Shown here in pieces: positions 1 to 8,666 of a DNA stretch of 64,000 bases. Under the pieces are notes generated by a model. It was not told where the DNA came from. It worked only from the letters and a program-made list of their open reading frames with translations, and searched no databases. The first letter of the stretch is position 1. The number at the start of each line of letters is the position of its first letter. The translations under genes and the position numbers were made by a program. Source of the stretch: Thiodiazotropha sp040506195 (lineage in GTDB: Bacteria > Pseudomonadota > Gammaproteobacteria > Chromatiales > Chromatiaceae); the NCBI GenBank assembly GCA_040506195.1, contig JBEVXH010000009.1, positions 122,531 to 186,530 of the forward strand, read 5' to 3'.

Positions 1-16
1 GCCGTATTATTCAATC

Positions 17-1477
17 ATGCAAGACTTTAAATCCTACACATTGGAGAGAAAACCGGCGCGCGGCCTACTCGGCCGAGGCCTAGTGTTTGCTGCGGTTATG
101 CTCCTTCTCCTTGCCGCAGGAACCCTCTACCTCAGCCTGTCATCCCACCAAACCACCGTGGATGACAACCCCGCCTCCTCTGAACAGATTGAAAAAACAG
201 ACCAGAAAAGGATTCTACCACTACAACTACCCGGCCAATCCAGCAGAAAGCCCGCCACTCCCGATTCACCGGACCAGTCAATCAGCTTCATCAGGCAGGC
301 GGCGGCCGTCGAGGCCGAACCGGTTATCAAGACTGACATCCCGTCTGTAGCGGTGGTCCAGGAGACAGCGCCAGAGTCCCATACACTGACCTACGAGATT
401 CAGAATGGCGACTCCCTGGCCAGCATATTTAAGAAGCATGATCTCAGTGCCAATCTGCTGCACCGCATTGTCCACTCCAGTGATACTGCAAAAAAACTGA
501 CCGATATTCGCCCCGGAGAGATTCTGCACGTGGAGCTGGATGGGGAACAGAACTTTCTCGGTCTGCGTCTGGAGCAGAGCAAGATCGACAGTCTCCAGAT
601 AACCGCCATCGAAGATGGGTTTAAAGCAGCCGAACTGAGCAGAGAGGTGGAAGTAAGGACCAATCACATCAGCGGCACCATCGAGAACTCTTTTTACCTC
701 GCGGCCAAGGAGGCCGGTCTTTCAGAAAATCTGATCATGCAGATGGCGGGTATCTTTGGTTGGGATATTGACTTCGCCCTGGAGATCCGCAGCGGTGATC
801 GGTTTACGGTCATCTTTGAGGAAGACTATCTTGACGGGGAGAAACTACGCGACGGTCCCATTCTGGCCGCGGAATTCGTCAATCGGGGACGCTCCTACCG
901 AGCCCTGCAGTATACAGACGATACAGGTCGAACTGACTACTACAGTCCTGATGGCCGCAGTATGCGCAAGGCCTTTCTTCGGGCTCCCGTCGATTTCAGG
1001 CGTATTTCATCGCGCTTTACCCGGGAGCGATACCACCCTGTACTGGGTAAAAAGCGCCCCCATCGGGGGGTCGACTATGCGGCGAAAACCGGTACGCCGG
1101 TGAAAGCCGCCGGTGATGGAAAGATCATTCACCGAGGCAAGAAAGGCGGCTACGGGAAGACCGTCATCATAAAGCATGGGCAGACCTATACTACCTTGTA
1201 CGCCCATCTTTCCCGCTACAACAGAAAGACCAGGAAAGGAAGCAAGGTCAAGCAGGGACAGACCATCGGATATGTCGGCAGTACCGGGCTCGCAACAGGC
1301 CCGCACCTCCACTATGAATTCCGCCTCAATGGCGTGCACAGGAATCCTTTGACGGTGAAGCTCCCTGCAGCCAAGCCTATCGCAAAAAAATATCGTGAGG
1401 ACTTTCAACTGAAGATACAACCCCTGCTGAGCCAGCTTGAGTTGATCAATCGCACCCTTGTTGCAAATGCCCGATGA
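17..1477 (+). CDS. M23 family metallopeptidase, MepM/OapA-like murein endopeptidase
   Basis: Predicted peptidoglycan DD-endopeptidase acting in the periplasm, anchored by one N-terminal membrane segment (about residues 22-41). A low-complexity linker is followed by an OapA/LysM-like domain (about 122-190) and a C-terminal M23 (LytM) domain (about 325-445). The zinc-site residues of M23 enzymes are visible: H349 and D353 in HRGVD, H397 in YAHLS, and H430/H432 in HLHYE, so it should be catalytically active rather than an EnvC-type activator. The 486-residue length fits MepM-like proteins. Its stop overlaps the start of anmK, so the two are probably co-transcribed. In Pseudomonas this pair follows tyrS; here the upstream gene lies outside the window. 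Confidence 0.9.
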   Translation: MQDFKSYTLERKPARGLLGRGLVFAAVMLLLLAAGTLYLSLSSHQTTVDDNPASSEQIEKTDQKRILPLQLPGQSSRKPATPDSPDQSISFIRQAAAVEAEPVIKTDIPSVAVVQETAPESHTLTYEIQNGDSLASIFKKHDLSANLLHRIVHSSDTAKKLTDIRPGEILHVELDGEQNFLGLRLEQSKIDSLQITAIEDGFKAAELSREVEVRTNHISGTIENSFYLAAKEAGLSENLIMQMAGIFGWDIDFALEIRSGDRFTVIFEEDYLDGEKLRDGPILAAEFVNRGRSYRALQYTDDTGRTDYYSPDGRSMRKAFLRAPVDFRRISSRFTRERYHPVLGKKRPHRGVDYAAKTGTPVKAAGDGKIIHRGKKGGYGKTVIIKHGQTYTTLYAHLSRYNRKTRKGSKVKQGQTIGYVGSTGLATGPHLHYEFRLNGVHRNPLTVKLPAAKPIAKKYREDFQLKIQPLLSQLELINRTLVANAR

Positions 1478-2606
1478 ATCAGTGTTTGTGGGACTCATCT
1501 CAGGCACCAGTCTGGATGGCGTGGACGCCGTGGTTGTCGACCTCTCCAGCAATCAACCCCGCCTGATAGCGAGTCACATAGAGCCTTATCCCACTCAACT
1601 CAGAACCTCACTGCGGACCCTTTGCCAACCTGGCAGCAATGAAATCGACCGCATGGGGGAACTCGATAAACAGGTTGCCGTCACCTTCGCAACCGCTTGT
1701 CGTGCCGTATTGGCAGACACCGGCATAACGCCACAACAGGTAACAGCCATTGGGAGCCACGGCCAGACCGTTCGTCACCGCCCCGACGCGGAAAATCCTT
1801 TTACCCTGCAGATCGGGGATCCCAATACTATTGCGGAACTGACAGGCATCACCACGGTTGCTGATTTCCGCCGTCGTGACATGGCGGCGGGTGGCCAAGG
1901 CGCACCACTTGTACCTGTCCTCCATCAGGCGCTGTTTCAAAAACCCGGAATAAAGCGGATCATCCTGAATCTGGGCGGAATCGCCAACATCACCTGCCTG
2001 CCCGACAATAATGCTAAACCGGTTACCGGGTACGATACCGGACCGGCGAATACCCTGCTCGATCACTGGGTAGAAAATCACCGGACCGTCACGCTGGACC
2101 ATCAAGGCGCATGGGCAAAAAGCGGCCATATCAACGATAGCCTACTGAATGAATTGCTGTCCGATCCCTATTTTCAACAGTCTCCACCAAAAAGCACCGG
2201 CAGAGAATATTTCTCCCTTGATTGGTTGCTGGAGAAACTCACTCCTCACCAGCTTTCAGCCGAGGATGTACAGGCAACCTTGGTTGAACTCAGCGCCGCC
2301 ACTATTGCCCAGGCAATTCTCGCTGAGGGCTATCATGAATCTGAGGTTTTGGTGTGCGGTGGAGGAGCTCACAATCTCTACCTGCTGGAACGCTTAGGCA
2401 ATCGACTGCCGAGTGCCGAGATACAGCCAACATCTGCCTACGGTGTGGACCCGGACTGGATCGAAGCCATCACATTCGCCTGGTTGGCGAAACGCACTCT
2501 CAGTGGACTGAATGGTAACCTTGCTTCCGTCACAGGTGCTGAACGGAATGTGATTTTGGGTGGTATTTATCCCGCCCGAGGGGCCGACCGGCATCCATCC
2601 CTGTAG
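1467..2606 (+). CDS. anmK: anhydro-N-acetylmuramic acid kinase
   Basis: AnmK cleaves the 1,6-anhydro bond of anhMurNAc and phosphorylates it to MurNAc-6-phosphate during cytoplasmic peptidoglycan recycling. The N-terminal signature GLISGTSLDGVDAVVVDL, the internal GSHGQTVRH segment and a late CGGGAHN segment are characteristic of the family. The ATG at 1467 gives about 380 residues (E. coli 369) and lies inside the end of the peptidase gene; a TTG three codons upstream is an alternative. Overlap with the endopeptidase gene makes functional sense because both act on murein turnover. A MurNAc kinase of the AmgK type occurs 20 kb away on the other strand, so both anhydro- and plain amino-sugar recycling may exist. 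Confidence 0.95.
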   Translation: MPDESVFVGLISGTSLDGVDAVVVDLSSNQPRLIASHIEPYPTQLRTSLRTLCQPGSNEIDRMGELDKQVAVTFATACRAVLADTGITPQQVTAIGSHGQTVRHRPDAENPFTLQIGDPNTIAELTGITTVADFRRRDMAAGGQGAPLVPVLHQALFQKPGIKRIILNLGGIANITCLPDNNAKPVTGYDTGPANTLLDHWVENHRTVTLDHQGAWAKSGHINDSLLNELLSDPYFQQSPPKSTGREYFSLDWLLEKLTPHQLSAEDVQATLVELSAATIAQAILAEGYHESEVLVCGGGAHNLYLLERLGNRLPSAEIQPTSAYGVDPDWIEAITFAWLAKRTLSGLNGNLASVTGAERNVILGGIYPARGADRHPSL

Positions 2607-2764
2607 TTTGAGACGAGACCAGTCAGCCGCATTTCCAACGACCGAAGTTGTAGCTAGGGCCTGTCGACAGCCTTTCCGGCGTGAGGGTGGATAGCCGTTC
2701 CAATTGAAATCAGCAAAATAGAGGAATAAATGCCCTGCGTCAGAGAATTAGAAGTTATTAATTC

Positions 2765-2770
2765 TATAAT
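2765..2770 (+). promoter_or_regulatory. possible -10 element upstream of the sdh/frd operon
   Basis: A perfect TATAAT sits 31 bases before the ATG of the cytochrome b gene in an AT-rich stretch. No convincing -35 hexamer is seen 16-18 bases upstream, so this is only a candidate promoter. The rest of the spacer after anmK (2607-2760) shows no gene; it contains a GC-rich palindrome centred near 2665. Confidence 0.35.
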
Positions 2771-2800
2771 GTATATAAACGCGGCAGCCTTTTGAACTCC

Positions 2801-3436
2801 ATGCGTACAGCTTCCATCGACAATCGAAACTTTTTACTGCGCCGATTGCATTCACTATTCGGTCTCATGCCCGTTGGCGGTTTCCTGATCTTCCATCTGT
2901 GGGAAAATTCACAATCCCGTTTTGGTCAGGTCCATTACAACGAACAGGTCGTGGGCTGGCTGCAAAGTCTCAATTATCTGACATTGATGGAGATCTTCGT
3001 GATTGCCTTGCCGCTGCTGTTTCATGCAGGATACGGTTTGGTCATTATCCACGGAGCCGAAAGCAACTGGTATCGCTATCCCTGGCTGCGCAACCATTTT
3101 TACTGGCTGCAGAGGATTTCAGGTATCGGCATCCTGCTGTTCCTTGTATTGCATGTGGGTTGGACCAGGATTTGGGGCATATGGCAACCCGAAATCAAAG
3201 CCGATCTCTTCAGTCATATGCAGCTCCTGCTTGATAATCCCATCACCTTTCTACTCTACCTGACAGGCCTCCTGTTGGCAGTCTTCCACTTGTGTAACGG
3301 GTTATGGACCATGGCAATCAGTTGGGGGCTCACCACAAGTGTCGATGCCCAACGTTACTGGTTCTATTTCTGCATGCTGCTTGCCCTGACACTGAGCGCC
3401 ATGGGCGTGCACGGTATGCTGGGATTCATTGCATGA
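2801..3436 (+). CDS. succinate dehydrogenase/fumarate reductase cytochrome b558 subunit
   Basis: Membrane anchor of a Bacillus/Wolinella-type succinate:quinone oxidoreductase, about 211 residues with five membrane helices. Four histidines placed like the axial ligands of the di-heme family are visible at H32 (FLIFHLWE), H75 (LLFHAGYG), H118 (LVLHVGWT) and H163 (AVFHLCNG), so two b hemes are expected. The ATG at 2801 is preferred over a TTG at 2792. The stop overlaps the start of the flavoprotein gene in an ATGA, which indicates one operon with translational coupling. This is not the SdhC/SdhD pair usual in gammaproteobacteria. Di-heme enzymes of this type are generally associated with menaquinone or with fumarate reduction; the direction used here cannot be read from the sequence. 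Confidence 0.88.
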   Translation: MRTASIDNRNFLLRRLHSLFGLMPVGGFLIFHLWENSQSRFGQVHYNEQVVGWLQSLNYLTLMEIFVIALPLLFHAGYGLVIIHGAESNWYRYPWLRNHFYWLQRISGIGILLFLVLHVGWTRIWGIWQPEIKADLFSHMQLLLDNPITFLLYLTGLLLAVFHLCNGLWTMAISWGLTTSVDAQRYWFYFCMLLALTLSAMGVHGMLGFIA

Positions 3437-5322
3437 AAAGACCGCGCAAAGTCATCGTTGTCGGTGGTGGACTGGGCGGCCTGTGGTCGGCATTGCGGGT
3501 GGCGGAAGCCGGATTTCAGGTAGAGATCTTCTCCCTATTCGAGGTCAAGCGTTCACACTCGGTATGCGCACAAGGCGGCATCAACGCCTGCTTCGACACC
3601 AAAGGCGAACGAGACAGTGTCTGGCAACATATCGTCGACACACTGAAGGGTGGCGCATACCTGGCCAATCAACCGCCGGTAAAGTCGATGTGTGAACAGG
3701 CACCCGGCATCATCCGTACTTTCGAACGCTTGGGCGTTACCTTCTCCCGCACGGCAGAGGGATTGCTGGATCTCCGTCTTTTCGGCGGCGTCAAGAACCG
3801 GCGCACCGTATTTGCCGGTGCCAGTACGGGACAGCAACTTTTGTACGGTGTGGATCAAGAGATCCGCCGCCAGGAGTCCCTGGGGCGTGTGCAGAAATAT
3901 GAGTGGTGGGAGTTCCTCTCTCTGGTGAAGGATGGACAGGGCACCTGCAAAGGAATCGTCGCAATGAACCTTCGCACAATGGATGTCAAACATTTTCGTG
4001 CCGATGCGGTGATTCTTGCGACAGGAGGTATGGGGCAGGTATTTGGCCATCGATCCACCAATTCCACCAACTCCACCGGTGCGGCAGCATGTCGCGCATA
4101 CCGGCAGGGGGCCTGGCTGGCCAACACGGAGTTCTTCCAATTTCACCCAACCGCCATGCTTGGTGACGACAAGACCCGCTTAATGAGTGAAGCGGCTCGT
4201 GGCGAGGGCGGGCGTATCTGGGTGCCGAAAGATCCCCAGGAGAAGCGGCGTCCCGGCAAAATCCCCGAAGCAGAGCGATTCTACTTTCTCGAAGAGTGGT
4301 ACCCAAGCTATGGAAACACGGTACCACGGGACGTGGCGTCCCGTGCGATCTGGAAGGTGGTGCATGAGATGGGATTGGGTGTATCCGGGGAAGATAAGGT
4401 CTACCTCGATCTGACACATTTGAATCCGGGATTCATTGAGCAACGACTGCATGCGATCCTCGATATCTACCGCAAATTTCACGGTACTGATCCGGTACAC
4501 GAACCCATGGAGATCTACCCTTCGGCCCATTACGCCATGGGCGGGCTCTGGGTTGATTTTGAGAAGGATCAAACCAATGGCGGCATAAAACCGGGAAGCC
4601 CACGCAATCACGCAACCAACATCCCCGGCCTCTACGCCTGTGGCGAGTGCGATTACGGTTACCATGGAGCCAACCGGTTAGGCGCCAACTCGCTTCTCTC
4701 AGCCTCATTCAGTGGCCGGGTTGCCGGCGAAGCGGTTGCAAACTACCTGAGGGGTCTGGAGGATGAACTGCTGAGTGTACCCGATCGGTTCTACCTGGAT
4801 GAGATCAAGCGACAGCAGTCGATTAACCTGAATCTGACATCAGGCGACGGCAGTGAGAATCCCTACACATTACACCGTGAGCTTGGCGAAATCATGTCGG
4901 GACAGGTAGGTGTTGTGCGGGATAACACAGTACTCGACGCCGCCATCGCTTCACTGCAGGAGCTTGAGCAACGCAGTCACTCAGTCAAGCTGGATGCGAG
5001 CAATGAATGGAGCAATCAGGGATTGGTATATGTTCGCCAGCTGCAGGAGATGATACGACTTGGCGGTGTCATTGCCGGTAGCGCCCTGGCCCGGGATGAG
5101 TGTCGAGGCGCTCACTTTAAGCCGGCTTTTGAACTGCCGACACCGAAGGATGCCTACCCGGGCGATCCAGCCTATGAAGCCTATCGCGAGAGCTGGAAAA
5201 AGCAGAATCAGGCGTGGCTGAAGACAACCGTCGCTGAATATTCGACAGACGGTCCCGGAATCAGCTTTCGCGAGATAGACCTTTCGGTCCTGGCGCCGGA
5301 AGAGCCACGGGACTACCGCTGA
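3433..5322 (+). CDS. sdhA: succinate dehydrogenase/fumarate reductase flavoprotein subunit
   Basis: Catalytic FAD subunit interconverting succinate and fumarate, 629 residues. The N-terminal dinucleotide fold (VIVVGGGLGGLWSALR) is followed by RSHSVCAQGGI with the expected covalent-FAD histidine at H42; the substrate-side TVPRDVASRAI motif and the HPTAM and GANRLGANSLLSA segments are present. The sequence resembles the Bacillus subtilis-type flavoprotein more than E. coli SdhA. The ATG at 3433 overlaps the cytochrome b stop by four bases; a longer in-frame extension to 3304 would lie inside the cytochrome gene and is rejected. The iron-sulfur subunit starts seven bases after the stop. Confidence 0.93.
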   Translation: MKRPRKVIVVGGGLGGLWSALRVAEAGFQVEIFSLFEVKRSHSVCAQGGINACFDTKGERDSVWQHIVDTLKGGAYLANQPPVKSMCEQAPGIIRTFERLGVTFSRTAEGLLDLRLFGGVKNRRTVFAGASTGQQLLYGVDQEIRRQESLGRVQKYEWWEFLSLVKDGQGTCKGIVAMNLRTMDVKHFRADAVILATGGMGQVFGHRSTNSTNSTGAAACRAYRQGAWLANTEFFQFHPTAMLGDDKTRLMSEAARGEGGRIWVPKDPQEKRRPGKIPEAERFYFLEEWYPSYGNTVPRDVASRAIWKVVHEMGLGVSGEDKVYLDLTHLNPGFIEQRLHAILDIYRKFHGTDPVHEPMEIYPSAHYAMGGLWVDFEKDQTNGGIKPGSPRNHATNIPGLYACGECDYGYHGANRLGANSLLSASFSGRVAGEAVANYLRGLEDELLSVPDRFYLDEIKRQQSINLNLTSGDGSENPYTLHRELGEIMSGQVGVVRDNTVLDAAIASLQELEQRSHSVKLDASNEWSNQGLVYVRQLQEMIRLGGVIAGSALARDECRGAHFKPAFELPTPKDAYPGDPAYEAYRESWKKQNQAWLKTTVAEYSTDGPGISFREIDLSVLAPEEPRDYR

Positions 5323-5329
5323 GGGTGTC

Positions 5330-6085
5330 ATGATGGGTAAAACAATCGATCTGCGCATTCGCCGGCAAGACACCCCCTATAGCCCACCCTATTGGCAGAC
5401 ATTCTCGATACCCTACCGCGAGGGCCATAACATCGTCTCAGCCCTGATGGTGATCCGCGAACATCCTCTCACGCAAGAGGGCCAACTCGTCGATCCGGTC
5501 GCCTGGGAGTTCAACTGCATGGAAGAGGTCTGCGGCGCCTGCTCAATGGTGATCAACGGGAAGCCCCGGCAAGCCTGCTCCACACTTATCGATTCCCTCG
5601 AACAACCTATAAAACTTGAACCCTTGGGTAAATTCCCCGTAGTTCGGGACTTGATGGTCGATCGCAGCAAGATCTTCAGCGATCTCAAGAGAGTACATGC
5701 CTGGATCGAAATTGACGGCGCCTGGGACATCCATCAGGGCGCACCCCGCATTTCGCCGGGGACATGGAAGGAGAGCTACCTCTACAGCCGTTGCATGAGC
5801 TGCGGTTGCTGCATGGAGGCCTGTCCGCAATATGGCATGGAAAAAGAGTTTGTCGGTCCCGCCGCCCTGGCTGCGGTCCGACTGATGAACAACCATCCCA
5901 CCGGCAGCTATCATCAACAACAGCGCCTGCATGCCATCATGGGCGACGGCGGACTCAGTGACTGCGGCAATGCACAGAACTGCGTCCGGGTCTGCCCAAA
6001 ACGGATTCCACTTACCACCGCTATCGGCGAACTGGGGCGTCAAACCACCCTACAGTTGCTTAGGGATCTGTTCGGCAAGAGCTGA
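5330..6085 (+). CDS. sdhB: succinate dehydrogenase/fumarate reductase iron-sulfur subunit
   Basis: Electron-transfer subunit linking FAD to the cytochrome b hemes, 251 residues. Three cluster-binding motifs are seen in order: CMEEVCGACSM with a later C for the [2Fe-2S] cluster, CMSCGCCMEACP for the [4Fe-4S] cluster, and CGNAQNCVRVCPK for the [3Fe-4S] cluster. The start ATG ATG is preceded by GAGGGTG. Third gene of the cytochrome-flavoprotein-iron-sulfur order typical of the Bacillus/Wolinella type. The following 120 bases hold no gene and lead to an unrelated lipoprotein. Confidence 0.93.
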   Translation: MMGKTIDLRIRRQDTPYSPPYWQTFSIPYREGHNIVSALMVIREHPLTQEGQLVDPVAWEFNCMEEVCGACSMVINGKPRQACSTLIDSLEQPIKLEPLGKFPVVRDLMVDRSKIFSDLKRVHAWIEIDGAWDIHQGAPRISPGTWKESYLYSRCMSCGCCMEACPQYGMEKEFVGPAALAAVRLMNNHPTGSYHQQQRLHAIMGDGGLSDCGNAQNCVRVCPKRIPLTTAIGELGRQTTLQLLRDLFGKS

Positions 6086-6212
6086 TGGCCCCATCCCCGC
6101 ATCGACACGATTATCCATCAACAATTGTGAAAATGTTGCATCGTTGGCAGTTACGGTGATCTGATATTGGTAGCATTAACCAATTGGCTGACGGAGACCA
6201 CAGGAGATAATG

Positions 6213-6884
6213 ATGGCTATTCGAAGTACACTTTGTTGCCTTGTCGCAAGCATGGTCATGCTACAGGCATGTACCACTGTCGATCCCTACACAAGGGAGG
6301 AGAAGACATCCAAGGCAACCACTGGCGCCATGATCGGGGCAGTCGCCGGAGCTGTTCTGGGTATTGCCACTTCCAAGGATAAAAAGAAGCGCAAAGAGCG
6401 CGCATTGAAGGGTGCAGGAATCGGTGCGATCGCCGGAGGCGGTGTCGGTTACTATATGGACGTACAGGAAGCCAAGCTTCGTCAACGCTTGGAAAACACC
6501 GGTGTCAGCGTAACCCGTGATGGGGACAACATCATCCTCAATCTGCCCGGCAATATCACATTCGAAGTCGATAAATCGGATGTGAAGCCCAACTTTCTGG
6601 AGATACTCGGCTCGGTCGCCCTGGTGCTGCAGGAATACAAGTCGACCATGATTGAAGTGGCAGGCCACACCGACAGTACTGGCTCGGAATCCCACAACCA
6701 GATGTTGTCGCAGCAACGCGCCCAGTCGGTTTCCAATGCCTTGGTTGAAAACGGTGTGGAAGGCGTCCGTATCGATACGGTAGGCTTTGGTGAAACACGG
6801 CCAACCGCGTCCAATAAAACAGCTGCAGGACGGCAACAGAACCGCCGTGTGGAATTGACCCTGCTACCCTATGCCGAGGGTTGA
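6213..6884 (+). CDS. OmpA-family lipoprotein with glycine zipper, YiaD-like
   Basis: Predicted outer-membrane lipoprotein that binds peptidoglycan. A short signal peptide ends in a lipobox-like VMLQAC with the acylated cysteine about residue 20. It is followed by a glycine-zipper stretch (GAMIGAVAGAVLG and GIGAIAGGGVGY, about 40-80) and a C-terminal OmpA domain (about 105-220) containing the HTDSTG and NRRVEL peptidoglycan-binding motifs. AGGAG at 6202-6206 fits the second of two tandem ATG codons (6213) better than the first (6210). It is transcribed convergently with erpA, with a strong stem-loop between. Confidence 0.9.
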   Translation: MAIRSTLCCLVASMVMLQACTTVDPYTREEKTSKATTGAMIGAVAGAVLGIATSKDKKKRKERALKGAGIGAIAGGGVGYYMDVQEAKLRQRLENTGVSVTRDGDNIILNLPGNITFEVDKSDVKPNFLEILGSVALVLQEYKSTMIEVAGHTDSTGSESHNQMLSQQRAQSVSNALVENGVEGVRIDTVGFGETRPTASNKTAAGRQQNRRVELTLLPYAEG

Positions 6885-6912
6885 TCATTAATCACAAGAG
6901 ATTGCCCAACAA

Positions 6913-6946
6913 GAGCCCGCATACCATGGAGTGGTGATGCGGGCTC
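6913..6946. terminator. stem-loop between convergent OmpA-lipoprotein and erpA genes
   Basis: A perfect 10-bp inverted repeat (GAGCCCGCAT / ATGCGGGCTC) with a 14-base loop lies between two converging genes. The position suggests a bidirectional terminator. The T-tract is weak on both strands, so the mechanism is inferred. Confidence 0.6.
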
Positions 6947-6962
6947 CGGGTTGGGGAATTGA

Positions 6963-7313
6963 TCAGACAGAAAACGAGGAGCCGCAACCGCAGGTTGTAG
7001 TTGCATTGGGGTTGCGGATGATGAACTGGGCACCCTGCAGGCCTTCCGTATAGTCAACCTCGGCTCCCATCAGATACTGCATGCTCATGGGGTCCACCAA
7101 CAAGATTACACCCCCTGTCTCGACCCTGGTATCGCCATCATTTTCATTCTCATCGAATGAGAAGCCATATTGGAACCCGGAGCAACCCCCACCCTGTATA
7201 TATACACGTAACATCAGATCAGGGTTACCCTCTTCAGCAATCAGTGAAGCGACCTTGGAGGCAGCCGCTTCGGTAAAGATGATAGAATCGTTATGTGTAT
7301 CTGCGTTAGTCAT
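6963..7313 (-). CDS. erpA: iron-sulfur cluster insertion protein ErpA
   Basis: A-type carrier that delivers [Fe-S] clusters to apoproteins in the cytoplasm; 116 residues, the normal size. The three conserved cysteines are seen at C44 (GGGCSGFQYG) and C108/C110 (TCGCGSS). It lies last in a minus-strand series argC, DUF6776, bactofilin, erpA, but 149 bases separate it from the bactofilin gene, so it may have its own promoter. The neighbourhood (anmK, erpA, argC) is the same as in Pseudomonas. Confidence 0.96.
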   Translation of the reverse strand: MTNADTHNDSIIFTEAAASKVASLIAEEGNPDLMLRVYIQGGGCSGFQYGFSFDENENDGDTRVETGGVILLVDPMSMQYLMGAEVDYTEGLQGAQFIIRNPNATTTCGCGSSFSV

Positions 7314-7462
7314 GATGATGGCCCTGCTCTCTCCGGCCTGATATCCCAGGCGGGTCTAATAGTTGCCAAACCTAATACGGTTTGTCGCGGTAAATTATAT
7401 GGAAGTATGCAATTACCGAGAAAAACAGTCAAGTATTATTCGCAAACCATTCCCGTTACGGC

Positions 7463-7921
7463 TCAACCCTCAGGGGTAATCACCTTCTCTCCATCACTCA
7501 CCACTGTCTCCTCCTGCTGCGGCTTCCCATCATACGGCAGCTGTGGGGGATCCTGTTCAGAGGCGTGAATCAGTTTGCCGTTGACCTCCGCACCCATCGC
7601 CATCTCCAGCATGGCGTAGGTCAGGGTGCCGGTTATTCTTGCCTTGGGCGCCAATTCCACTCGGTTGCCTGCGATGACATCCCCGACTACCGTGCCGTTC
7701 AACATCACATTGCCTACCCGGACGTTGCCATCTATGGTGCCCAATTCACTCAATGTCAGGGTCGCTGACGGATCCTGTGGATCTGACAGCACATCGCCCC
7801 TGATCACACCATCCACATGCAGTCCATTGCTGAAGGTGATATCACCCTTGATTTCAGTGCCCGAACCGATCACTGTCGTAATTCGAGGTGAACGGAATTT
7901 TTTCTTACTCTTACCAAACAT
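7463..7921 (-). CDS. bactofilin (polymer-forming cytoskeletal protein)
   Basis: 152-residue bactofilin. The short charged N-terminus (MFGKSKKKFRS) precedes a right-handed beta-helix domain with regular G/V/I-rich rungs (IGSGTEIKGDITF, VDGVIRGDV, IDGNVRVG, VVGDVIAGN). Bactofilins self-assemble into filaments that scaffold cell-shape or envelope enzymes. It starts 21 bases after the DUF6776 membrane protein, which suggests co-expression. The partner process cannot be told from sequence. Confidence 0.9.
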   Translation of the reverse strand: MFGKSKKKFRSPRITTVIGSGTEIKGDITFSNGLHVDGVIRGDVLSDPQDPSATLTLSELGTIDGNVRVGNVMLNGTVVGDVIAGNRVELAPKARITGTLTYAMLEMAMGAEVNGKLIHASEQDPPQLPYDGKPQQEETVVSDGEKVITPEG

Positions 7922-7942
7922 AGTGATTTTTTCCTTTCTACA

Positions 7943-8662
7943 TCAGGATATTGGTGACCAGTTATAGGCTTCACTCACAGGTTTCAATTTGGCACTGCTC
8001 GGCTTGACGTCGATCTTGATGGTTGCGGGTTCAAAACCTGTCGGCAGATGCAGCTTGCCTTCCACATTCTGGTAGTAGCGAAAACGCATCTTATGACTGC
8101 TGAGTTTTTCGTCCGACAACTCATCAAGCTTTAACAGCTTGGCCTGACCATCCTGCAGTCCCATGATTGTCAACTCGATCCTTCCCTTCACGACACTACC
8201 GCTGTTTATTACCTGGCTGACGGAAAATTTATAGACAAACTGCTGCGCCTCAAGTCCCGCCTCCAACTTGAAATTCTGTACTCTAAGCACTTGCTGTTTG
8301 GATGATGTGGAGACTATACCACGCAGAAAAGTCAGCTCCTCCTCCATCTTCAAGCGCTCATCCTGCAGTTTCTTGATCTGCTCACGAATCGCAAGCAATG
8401 CCTCTCGGTCCACTTCGGCAGCCTGCTTCACCATGGCCAATTGACGCCTCAGTTCATTACGTTCCTGCTCCAGGGTTTGGACATGATCCATGCCCGATTG
8501 CAGCCGGGCAAAGCCCTGGGCAAGACTGCTACCTCCCTGTTTGTAGGCCATCCAGGCGACTCCGCTCAACAGCAGCAGCAGCAGGCATAATCGAATCCAG
8601 CGCGGCACACCCTCGTTGGCGCCGACAATCTTGGGTACGCTATATTTCTTGATGTCTACCAT
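7943..8662 (-). CDS. DUF6776-type single-pass membrane coiled-coil protein
   Basis: Unknown function. 239 residues: an N-terminal cytoplasmic stretch, one membrane segment (about 24-40, rich in leucine), a coiled coil (about 55-115, with repeated E/R/Q/L heptads) and a C-terminal beta-rich domain. It sits four bases after argC and directly before the bactofilin gene. That bactofilin pairing suggests an envelope or morphology role, as an inference. The family name is from memory of the architecture and neighbourhood. Confidence 0.72.
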   Translation of the reverse strand: MVDIKKYSVPKIVGANEGVPRWIRLCLLLLLLSGVAWMAYKQGGSSLAQGFARLQSGMDHVQTLEQERNELRRQLAMVKQAAEVDREALLAIREQIKKLQDERLKMEEELTFLRGIVSTSSKQQVLRVQNFKLEAGLEAQQFVYKFSVSQVINSGSVVKGRIELTIMGLQDGQAKLLKLDELSDEKLSSHKMRFRYYQNVEGKLHLPTGFEPATIKIDVKPSSAKLKPVSEAYNWSPIS

Positions 8663-8666
8663 GAAC

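Noticed and set aside
2661..2670. CTGTCGACAG palindrome between anmK and sdhC as another propionate-regulator site
   Set aside because: Only the central GTCGAC is shared. The flanks are GC-rich instead of AGTGTCGACAT-like, and there is no partner site 62 bp away.
3304..3432. N-terminal extension of the flavoprotein into the cytochrome b gene
   Set aside because: The FAD-binding fold begins right after the ATG at 3433, which overlaps the cytochrome stop as expected for coupled genes.
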